Source: an uncultured Anaplasmataceae bacterium (GTDB lineage Bacteria > Pseudomonadota > Alphaproteobacteria > Rickettsiales > CAIPFW01). Taken from it: 10,430 bases of DNA. Position 1 is the first letter of the stretch, and every line of letters begins with the position of its first letter. The position numbers were made by a program, and so were the translations under genes. Shown here in pieces: positions 1 to 5,851 of this stretch. The notes beneath the pieces are model-generated. The model saw only the letters and a list, made by a program, of their open reading frames with translations. It was not told where the DNA came from and did not search any database. The stretch is taken from assembly GCA_903864455.1 (NCBI GenBank), contig CAIPFW010000229.1, forward strand, positions 1 to 10,430, read 5' to 3'.

Positions 1-2
1 AA

Positions 3-848
3 AATATAAAATATAATGCAAAGTCTAATACAAAGTCTGATACAAAGTCAGAGGGGGCAAACATTGATATAAAGAAGCAAAATTCATCTTATGCTAATAT
101 ACCGATAAATATATTTCGATTTATCTCATCATCTAGTTTAAAAAAAAATCATATCGATGAATTGATGTGCGAAGCTTTACGTAAAATAATTATCAAACAA
201 AAACCAAAGCATGCAGGGTATCAATATATACTCAATAATAATCATAGCGTAAAAGAATTAAGAAAGTTCATTAGCAAATCACCTGAACTTGATGATAAAT
301 CAAAAAAAATTCTCAAAACGATAAAATTCCTTGATAAAAATCTCAATCATTATAGTCAAGTCAAAATGATTCTCTCTCAATTGAGAGGAAAAAATTTATC
401 TGTTGAAATCAATGCCAATCTTCATCTTTTGATAGATCAAATGAATGATTTTAATAAAGAAGGCGCATCGGAAGAACTTATAACTCCTGTTGTTTTTTGC
501 AAATCTGGAAAAGATAGGACGGGCATTCAGGAAGAATATTCGACTGCAAAAATTCTTGCAAATCAACAAACTGTGTTTTCGGAGAAAGAGTTACTCGAGC
601 ATTCAATCAAATCAAATCATTTAAGATTTATGAATGGCTCTCAATACGGTGGGAATGGAGTTGGATTAAATGGAGTGTTGTATAGCCCTGCAAATGTTCA
701 TTCGAATGATTACGGGCTTTTTAAAAAAAATTTATATACCGATGTTGCGAGTGGAAATCATTTCAAATATCAAAAAGAAGGAATGATGAAATATTTTAAT
801 AGTGAAAATATTTTGAATAATAGATCTTTTAAATCTTATGTGGATTGA
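3..848 (+). CDS. SopB/IpgD-like phosphoinositide phosphatase, 5' end missing (cut by left window edge)
   Basis: At least 281 codons are visible. Bases 498-524 encode CKSGKDRTG, the CX5R cysteine-phosphatase loop typical of SopB/SigD/IpgD inositol phosphate phosphatases, secreted effectors that dephosphorylate host phosphoinositides. The Cys would be the nucleophile and the Arg would bind phosphate. Hydrophobic VVF precedes the loop, and a Gly-rich stretch (SQYGGNGVGLNG) lies about 45 residues after it. No signal peptide or membrane helix is visible. The first start codons in frame are TTG 162 and ATG 165, but neither has a Shine-Dalgarno sequence and the frame has no stop back to base 3, so the real start lies outside the window. 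The part before base 162 is Lys/Ser/Asn-rich and begins with short repeats. The family call rests on the loop; the remaining sequence is divergent. The effector role is inferred, and a secretion signal cannot be judged. Confidence 0.72.
   Translation, partial: NIKYNAKSNTKSDTKSEGANIDIKKQNSSYANIPINIFRFISSSSLKKNHIDELMCEALRKIIIKQKPKHAGYQYILNNNHSVKELRKFISKSPELDDKSKKILKTIKFLDKNLNHYSQVKMILSQLRGKNLSVEINANLHLLIDQMNDFNKEGASEELITPVVFCKSGKDRTGIQEEYSTAKILANQQTVFSEKELLEHSIKSNHLRFMNGSQYGGNGVGLNGVLYSPANVHSNDYGLFKKNLYTDVASGNHFKYQKEGMMKYFNSENILNNRSFKSYVD
19..50 (+). repeat. 12-nt tandem repeat coding KS(N/D)T units
   Basis: The unit CAAAGTCTRATA occurs at 19-30 and 31-42, with a partial third copy from 43 (CAAAGTCA). 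In the phosphatase frame it reads KSNT, KSDT, KSEG. The unit is a multiple of three, so copy-number changes keep the frame. The array may continue left of the window. Confidence 0.6.
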
Positions 849-850
849 TA

Positions 851-877
851 AATGATTAAATTCATTGCATTTTTTTT
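851..877 (+). terminator. Weak intrinsic terminator candidate after the phosphatase gene
   Basis: Three bases after the stop codon, AATGA (851-855) and TCATT (862-866) form a 5-bp stem with a six-base loop. GCA and a run of eight T (870-877) follow. The stem is short and AT-rich, so the call is tentative, but position and T-run suit a terminator. Confidence 0.35.
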
Positions 878-885
878 AAAATTTC

Positions 886-909
886 AAAAATAAACGCATG
901 AGTTCTCAT
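886..909 (-). terminator. Weak intrinsic terminator candidate after ubiE
   Basis: Reading the minus strand past the ubiE stop, ATGAG and CTCAT (905-909 and 898-902) make an inverted repeat. With a realistic loop only four pairs form. GCG and a T-rich run TTTATTTTT (894-886) follow. The stem is weak; the T-tract and the position between convergent genes are the main support. Confidence 0.28.
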
Positions 910-921
910 CAAATCAAACAA

Positions 922-1686
922 TCAAACAATTTTTTGACCAATATGAATACAAACTAACCCAAGGTTCAACTCAAAATATTGAACGTTTTTAAAACCTGCA
1001 TTCTCAATCATTTGTTTAAAATTCTTTTTATTTGGAAATGTGTTGATAGAATCAATCAAATATTGATATGCATCTTTATTGTTTGCGATTTTTTCACCAA
1101 TTTTCGGAATAATTTTATTTGCATAAAAATTATATGCTGAGGAAAACAGACCATTTTTCTCTATCGGCGAAAACTCCATACACATAAAATAGCAATATGG
1201 TTTTAAAACACGAAATGCTTCTTGAAGTGCCCCTTCAATATTTGAAAAATTTCTTATTCCAAAAGATACTGTGTATAAACTAAAAATATCATTTGCAAAT
1301 GGCAATTTCGCGCTATCATTCACTACGCAAAAAGTATTTTTAAAAAGATTCTCATCTATAAGTTTTTGATGAGCGATAGAAATCATCTGAGAATTGATGT
1401 CTGATAAAACAACTTTGTAATTTGGATTCTGCTTTAAAAATTTTATTGCAATATCTCCTGTACCGCTTGCTACATCAAGAATCATGCCATCATTTTTATA
1501 AATCAAGCACCGTCGCATAAGGTCGATGAATTTTCTTTTCCATATATGATGCATGCCAAGGCTCATCAAATTGTTCATGAGGTCATATTTCTCATGAACA
1601 TTTGAGAAAATATTATTTACAACGGATTTTTTTTCTTGTGCGGAAACAATCTCTGACCCGCAAAAAACTTTTTTTTCTTCATTCAT
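922..1686 (-). CDS. ubiE: Ubiquinone/menaquinone biosynthesis C-methyltransferase UbiE
   Basis: 254 aa, a normal family length. UbiE uses S-adenosylmethionine to C-methylate the quinone ring (2-methoxy-6-polyprenyl-1,4-benzoquinol, or demethylmenaquinone) at the membrane side of the cytoplasm. Visible hallmarks are YDLMNNLMSLGMHHIW at residues 34-49 (family signature 1), SAM motif I DVASGTGD at 71-78, an acidic residue after the second strand (D96), NDSAKLPF at 123-130, SFGIRN at 141-146, and RVLKP...EFS at 159-173 (signature 2). The C-terminus GLVCIHIGQK matches the family's usual ending. One oddity is that the Gly-Gly normally following RVLKP is Tyr-Cys here. The start is ATG 1686, with AGG (1697-1695) eight bases upstream and a good promoter beyond. 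It implies a quinone-based respiratory chain. It converges with the phosphatase gene; an 8-bp tandem repeat AATCAAAC (912-927) spans its stop codon. Confidence 0.95.
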   Translation of the reverse strand: MNEEKKVFCGSEIVSAQEKKSVVNNIFSNVHEKYDLMNNLMSLGMHHIWKRKFIDLMRRCLIYKNDGMILDVASGTGDIAIKFLKQNPNYKVVLSDINSQMISIAHQKLIDENLFKNTFCVVNDSAKLPFANDIFSLYTVSFGIRNFSNIEGALQEAFRVLKPYCYFMCMEFSPIEKNGLFSSAYNFYANKIIPKIGEKIANNKDAYQYLIDSINTFPNKKNFKQMIENAGFKNVQYFELNLGLVCIHIGQKIV

Positions 1687-1694
1687 ACAGAATG

Positions 1695-1738
1695 CCTATG
1701 ATAATATTTATTATATCAATGAATATATAAAAATACAA
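1695..1738 (-). promoter_or_regulatory. ubiE promoter and ribosome binding site
   Basis: On the minus strand a perfect -10 box TATAAT (1715-1710) lies 17 bases after a partial -35 box TTGTAT (1738-1733). The predicted transcript begins near 1703, giving a short leader. TAGG (1698-1695) sits eight bases before ATG 1686 and is a plausible Shine-Dalgarno sequence. The box spacing is ideal; the -35 match is only three of six. Confidence 0.55.
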
Positions 1739-1840
1739 ATCATTGAAAATGCTTTAAGTAAGAGTTGTGATTGTAAAGGTATTCAAAAAGCATAAGAATT
1801 TTTTTTCAAGTTCGCATTGAAGGAAAGTTTCTTTAATATA

Positions 1841-2818
1841 TTATTTTATTTTACTCTCTGTATTTCTCATATATACGATTGTTTGTAAATTCAAAGACGA
1901 TATATTAAGAAAAGACTTTTCGAAATCATCTTTTTTGATGTTGCCTGATTTTGGTAAAGCTAAGTCTAGCGATTCTTTGAATTTTGTTGTAAAGATTTTA
2001 TAATTTTGTGAATTTTCTTTTAACTTCTCTAAAGTTAATGATCTATTTGCATTGGAAAATTTTGATAAAGCGTATAATGAGAAGTTCAATCTTCCATTAA
2101 AATTTTTTCTACTTTGTGTTTTAAAATCAACGCCAATATCGTTAAAAAATTCTTTATTTAAATTATAATAAGTATATTGTACGCAAAATGGAGTTAGGCC
2201 TTGATCTGCGCATTTTGTGTTATTTTTCACCTCAATTTTAATATTTAAATTTTGATTCTCTAAAGCTTTTAAAAAGAGATTTTTAAAATATTTTGAAAAA
2301 TCGCCACCAGAGAAATTCATCCATCCTGCTGAATTGAGTAATTCAATAGAAATTTTATTTTCCGTTTTAGAGATTTTTATCCCCATTGCATGATGTACTC
2401 CATCTTTTATGATGCTAAGATGGTAAGTTTTTTCTTTATTTTCTTCCAATGGGTTTATTGTATTCCTGATATTAGTGATATCAGTTTCATTCGTTAATTT
2501 TCCTCCAATTTCTTCTTTTAGCCTCAAGGTTTTATTTTTTAAAAACATCTGTAATTGATCTTCGTTGGTTATTATGCAATTGCCAGATTTGAGTTTAAAC
2601 ACATTATAAACTGATTGTGTTAAGCCTATATTCAGAAAAGCATTCTTAATTTGAGGATTCAACTCTTCAAAAAGCCCTTCTGTGAAAAAATTTTTCTTGT
2701 GATAAGTCTGATTCAGTAATTGAATAATTGGATAAATCAGTATTATTGATAAAATAGCTTTGCAGATGAATTTGAGTATAAAAATCAAAGCTTCTTTTTT
2801 ACTCATTGAATTTAACAT
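1841..2818 (-). CDS. Unrecognised membrane-anchored protein, possible CE-clan cysteine peptidase/acyltransferase fold
   Basis: 325 aa if started at ATG 2818. The frame stays open to a TTG at 2884 (347 aa), but that TTG is part of a strong -35 box, so I prefer ATG 2818 (ATG 2806 is also possible); neither has a clear Shine-Dalgarno sequence. Numbering from 2818, residues about 10-32 form one hydrophobic helix (ALIFILKFICKAILSIIL), probably a membrane anchor. The rest is soluble and Lys/Asn-rich. The sequence HHAMGIKI (142 on), then ELLNSAG (159 on), then QGLTPFC (206-212) gives His143, Asn162, Gln206 and Cys212. The order and the Gln-x5-Cys spacing resemble CE-clan (Ulp1/YopJ-type) enzymes, used by many intracellular bacteria to act on host ubiquitin-like proteins. 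This is a motif-level guess; the usual Gly after the Cys is Val. Without that reading it is a hypothetical membrane protein. It is divergent from gyrA and separated from ubiE by 154 nt. Confidence 0.6.
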   Translation of the reverse strand: MLNSMSKKEALIFILKFICKAILSIILIYPIIQLLNQTYHKKNFFTEGLFEELNPQIKNAFLNIGLTQSVYNVFKLKSGNCIITNEDQLQMFLKNKTLRLKEEIGGKLTNETDITNIRNTINPLEENKEKTYHLSIIKDGVHHAMGIKISKTENKISIELLNSAGWMNFSGGDFSKYFKNLFLKALENQNLNIKIEVKNNTKCADQGLTPFCVQYTYYNLNKEFFNDIGVDFKTQSRKNFNGRLNFSLYALSKFSNANRSLTLEKLKENSQNYKIFTTKFKESLDLALPKSGNIKKDDFEKSFLNISSLNLQTIVYMRNTESKIK

Positions 2819-2855
2819 ATTTTTTAAGCTTTTTTTAAATAAATATATAAAGTTA

Positions 2856-2884
2856 ATTTTAGTAAATATTTTGATAAATGTCAA
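2856..2884 (-). promoter_or_regulatory. Strong sigma70-type promoter for the membrane-anchored protein gene
   Basis: Minus strand: a perfect -35 TTGACA (2884-2879), a 17-base spacer and -10 TAAAAT (2861-2856, five of six). Transcription would begin near 2849, downstream of the TTG at 2884 and upstream of ATG 2818. This placement decides the start codon chosen for the gene. Confidence 0.6.
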
Positions 2885-2890
2885 ATATTT

Positions 2891-2906
2891 TATATTTATA
2901 AATATA
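2891..2906. promoter_or_regulatory. 16-bp perfect palindrome between divergent promoters
   Basis: TATATTTATAAATATA is identical to its reverse complement. It lies six bases upstream of the -35 box of the leftward gene and about 40 bases upstream of the gyrA -35 box. It could be an operator or simply an AT-rich upstream element. In such AT-rich DNA a chance palindrome of this size is not rare. Confidence 0.3.
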
Positions 2907-2946
2907 GAGAGTAATTCAGCAATTTATATTTTCGCAAGAATTTACC

Positions 2947-2975
2947 TTTCCAAATCGCCATTTTTCATATATACT
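2947..2975 (+). promoter_or_regulatory. Candidate gyrA promoter
   Basis: TTTCCA (2947-2952, four of six) is 17 bases from TATACT (2970-2975, five of six). Transcription would start near 2982, about 27 bases before the gyrA ATG. Only a weak purine stretch (AAGAAAG, 2996-3002) stands in the ribosome binding position. Confidence 0.45.
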
Positions 2976-3008
2976 AAGAAAAATTTAAAAAAATTAAGAA
3001 AGTAAAAT

Positions 3009-5735
3009 ATGTCAGACATTGGTAATAAAATTCATTCACAAATCGATATCGCTTTTGATATGGAGAAGTCGTATACTTCATATTCAGGGTCTGTAATTAT
3101 TGGTCGAGCTTTGCCTGACGTGCGCGATGGTTTCAAGCCTGTGCACAGACGAATAGTGATGGCGATGCATGAGGCGGGGATGGATCACAACAAACCTTAT
3201 GACAAATCAGCTGCAATTGTCGGTGATGTGATGAAAAAATATCATCCACATGGCGATTCTTCGATTTATGATGCGGTGGTGAGAATGGCTCAGCCTTTCA
3301 CCATGGGAATTAATTTGATTGACGGGCAAGGAAACTTTGGTTCGATTGATGGCGATTCTGCAGCTGCGATGCGTTATACGGAGGTGCGTATGGCGAAAAT
3401 CACTCATCAGCTCATTCAAGATATCGATAAAAATACGGTAGAATTTCGAGATACATACAATGCTGCAAGAAAAGAGCCGGTTGTTTTACCCGCAGCATTT
3501 CCAAATTTGTTGGTGAATGGGTCAAGCGGAATTGCTGTTGGTATGGCGACAAATATTCCTCCATATAATTTTACTGAGATTATGGAAGCGTGTATTTATT
3601 GCTTAAACAATAAAAATGCAACGGGGCAGGATTTATTAAAAATTGTAAAAGGACCAGATTTTCCAACATACGGAACGATTCTTGGAATTAACAATGTTCG
3701 CCAAGCGATGTTGACAGGGAAGGGAGTGATCACAATTCGTGGAAAGGCAAATATTGAGTCGAACGGGAATCGTCAATTAATTATAATTAGTGAAATTCCA
3801 TATCAAGTCAACAAAGCGAAAATGATTGAAAAAATCATCGAGCTTTTAAAGGAAAAAAAAATCGAAGGTATAAGCGATATTCGTGATGAAACGGCACTTG
3901 AAGGCATTCGTGTCATTATTGAGCTCAAAAGAGATGCAATCGCAGAGGTCGTTTTGAATCGACTTTATAAATATACGCAACTTCAAGAATCGTTCGGAAT
4001 CAATATGGTCGCAATCGACGAAATGAAGCCGAAGCAAATGTCTTTGATTGAAATTATAAAAGCATTCTTGAATTTTAGAGTTGAAGTTGTTACAAAAAGA
4101 ATAAATTTTGATTTAGGAAAATTGCGTGACAAAGTTCATATTTTGATTGGACTTGCCATTGCGATTGGAGATATAGATAAAGTGATTGCAATTATTCGTT
4201 CTTCTGTTGATACAGCGGACGCTCGTGCAAAATTATTAGCTGAAAAATGGCCAGCAAAATTTTTGGATGAAGTTGCTGAAGTGATAGAGCGAGATTTAAA
4301 TATCATCGATGAAAATAATTTTTGTCAATTAACGGAAGATCAGGTGAGGGCGATTTTGGATTTGAGACTTCATAAATTAACAAAATTAGAAAAAAATAAA
4401 GTTATAGATGAGATCAATCAATTAGCAAAGGAGATTCAAAAGTGCTTGATTTTGTTGAATTCACCAGAAGAATTGGAAAAATTAATCATTACCGAGTTAA
4501 CTCATATAAAAAATGAATTTCATGTTCCTCGTCGCACTCAAATCGTTGATGGTGAGGCCGATGAGAATGTTGAAGATTTGATGGAACAGGAGGACATGGT
4601 TGTTACCGTAACGAATTCTGGCTATGTAAAAAGAGTTGCACTTGATGCATATCGCACTCAATCTCGTGGCGGGAAGGGCAAATCTGGGCAATTGATTGGC
4701 AGTGAAGATTGTGTAGCTCAGCTTTTTACAGCCAATACGCACGTTCATGTTCTGTTTTTCTTTGACAGCGGGTATGTTTATAAAACGAAGGTTTATAAGT
4801 TGCCTGAAGGGGACCCTTCATCTCGTGGTCGTGCGATTACAAATATTTTTCCAGTTACGATGGAGAGTAAAATTAAAAAAGTGATTCCGCTACCAGATGA
4901 TGAGGCGACGTGGGGCGATTATGAAATCATTTTTGTAACTTCTCGCGGAAATATTCGACGAAATTCGCTTGAAGATTTTAGAAGTATTAATTCAGGAGGA
5001 AAAATAGCAATTCGTTTTGACGATAATGAGGCTCTGCCGATTGAAGATTCTGATGAGGGTGATATGCCGAATGTGTCTGCATGCTCGGATTATTTGATAG
5101 ATGTTTGTTTATGCAAAGCTGAGAATCATGTTTTTATCGCATCATATCAAGGAAAAGCGGTGCGTTTCCCTGTAAATGCGGTGCGTGTTTTTAAATCTAG
5201 AACTTCTGATGGTGTTCGTGCGATTCGTTTGGCTGAGAATGATTATGTGATTTCCGCCGCCATTATAAACGATAAGCAGTTTGAAGATTTAGAAGTGCGA
5301 GACAAATATTTGTCGATATCGTATGAAGATCGCATGAAAGTGAAAACTATGAATGAGGAGGATTTTAAGTCTGAGGATTATGAGGGTTTTGATTTTGCGA
5401 TGATGAAGGACTATGCGGAGAATGAGGAGTTGATGCTTTCAGTCACTGAAAATGGTTTCGGAAAAATGACTTCATTGTATGATTATCGTGTAACAAATCG
5501 TGGCGGTTCTGGTGTTACGAATATTCTTACAACCGTGAGAAATGGTGGAGTGGTTGGGTCTTGCCCAGTTGAATTGAGCGACAACATGATGCTTATGACA
5601 AATAAGGGAAAGGTGATTCGAATTAATGTGAGTCAAATTCGAATTTCTGGTAGAAATACGCAAGGAGTGACTTTATTGAAAGTGAGCGATGGTGAAAAAA
5701 TTAAATCAATTGCGAAGGTCTACGAGCAGGAGTAA
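3009..5735 (+). CDS. gyrA: DNA gyrase subunit A
   Basis: 908 aa, full length. GyrA is the breakage-reunion subunit of the A2B2 gyrase that introduces negative supercoils. The active-site tyrosine is Y123 in AAAMRYTEVRM, preceded by R122. The quinolone-determining segment has HPHGDSSIYD, with Ser84 and Asp88 matching E. coli Ser83 and Asp87, the usual drug-sensitive residues. The N-terminal winged-helix/tower region is followed by a C-terminal beta-pinwheel. The gyrase-specific GyrA box reads QSRGGKG (551-557), which separates it from ParC. Further blade turns appear near residues 606 (SRGRA), 663 (GGK), 730 (SRTSDGVR), 831 (RGGSG) and 880 (SGRNTQGV), giving six blades. The canonical GyrA box is QRRGGKG, so its second residue differs. 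The C-terminus is short after the last blade, without a long acidic tail. The start is ATG 3009, with weak Shine-Dalgarno support but a good family fit (MSDIGNKI...). Several antisense open frames inside it are shadows. Confidence 0.97.
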   Translation: MSDIGNKIHSQIDIAFDMEKSYTSYSGSVIIGRALPDVRDGFKPVHRRIVMAMHEAGMDHNKPYDKSAAIVGDVMKKYHPHGDSSIYDAVVRMAQPFTMGINLIDGQGNFGSIDGDSAAAMRYTEVRMAKITHQLIQDIDKNTVEFRDTYNAARKEPVVLPAAFPNLLVNGSSGIAVGMATNIPPYNFTEIMEACIYCLNNKNATGQDLLKIVKGPDFPTYGTILGINNVRQAMLTGKGVITIRGKANIESNGNRQLIIISEIPYQVNKAKMIEKIIELLKEKKIEGISDIRDETALEGIRVIIELKRDAIAEVVLNRLYKYTQLQESFGINMVAIDEMKPKQMSLIEIIKAFLNFRVEVVTKRINFDLGKLRDKVHILIGLAIAIGDIDKVIAIIRSSVDTADARAKLLAEKWPAKFLDEVAEVIERDLNIIDENNFCQLTEDQVRAILDLRLHKLTKLEKNKVIDEINQLAKEIQKCLILLNSPEELEKLIITELTHIKNEFHVPRRTQIVDGEADENVEDLMEQEDMVVTVTNSGYVKRVALDAYRTQSRGGKGKSGQLIGSEDCVAQLFTANTHVHVLFFFDSGYVYKTKVYKLPEGDPSSRGRAITNIFPVTMESKIKKVIPLPDDEATWGDYEIIFVTSRGNIRRNSLEDFRSINSGGKIAIRFDDNEALPIEDSDEGDMPNVSACSDYLIDVCLCKAENHVFIASYQGKAVRFPVNAVRVFKSRTSDGVRAIRLAENDYVISAAIINDKQFEDLEVRDKYLSISYEDRMKVKTMNEEDFKSEDYEGFDFAMMKDYAENEELMLSVTENGFGKMTSLYDYRVTNRGGSGVTNILTTVRNGGVVGSCPVELSDNMMLMTNKGKVIRINVSQIRISGRNTQGVTLLKVSDGEKIKSIAKVYEQE

Positions 5736-5794
5736 TATCAGAGAATTAGCGTGATTAAGAATTGAATGATACTTTGCCTTCAAGATCTAATCAT

Positions 5795-5822
5795 TTGAAC
5801 AATTTTCAAATTTCGTCATAAT
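5795..5822 (+). promoter_or_regulatory. Candidate recJ promoter embedded in two small inverted repeats
   Basis: TTGAAC (5795-5800) and CATAAT (5817-5822, five of six) are 16 bases apart, predicting a start near 5829, 23 bases before the recJ ATG. The -35 box overlaps ATTTGA/TCAAAT (5793-5798 and 5806-5811). The -10 box overlaps AATTTCGT/ATGAAATT (5809-5816 and 5821-5828, one G-T pair, loop CATA). No T-run follows, so these are not terminators; an operator role is only possible. recJ could also be read through from gyrA, since no terminator is seen between them. Confidence 0.4.
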
Positions 5823-5851
5823 GAAATTCAAAATACGAAACATATCAATGA

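Noticed and set aside
162..167. TTG/ATG as start of the phosphatase gene
   Set aside because: No ribosome binding site, and the frame continues without a stop to base 3; the start is more likely outside the window.
1799..1821. T-run plus inverted repeat TTCAA/TTGAA as a terminator
   Set aside because: The T-run precedes the stem on the plus strand and is an A-run after it on the minus strand, so orientation is wrong for either.
2760..3005. Plus-strand 81-codon frame before gyrA
   Set aside because: Low-complexity AT-rich translation, antisense to the membrane protein gene, crosses both promoters; a shadow.
3207..5663. Four antisense frames of 63-83 codons inside gyrA
   Set aside because: They mirror a well-conserved gene on the other strand, with no start signals or recognisable product.
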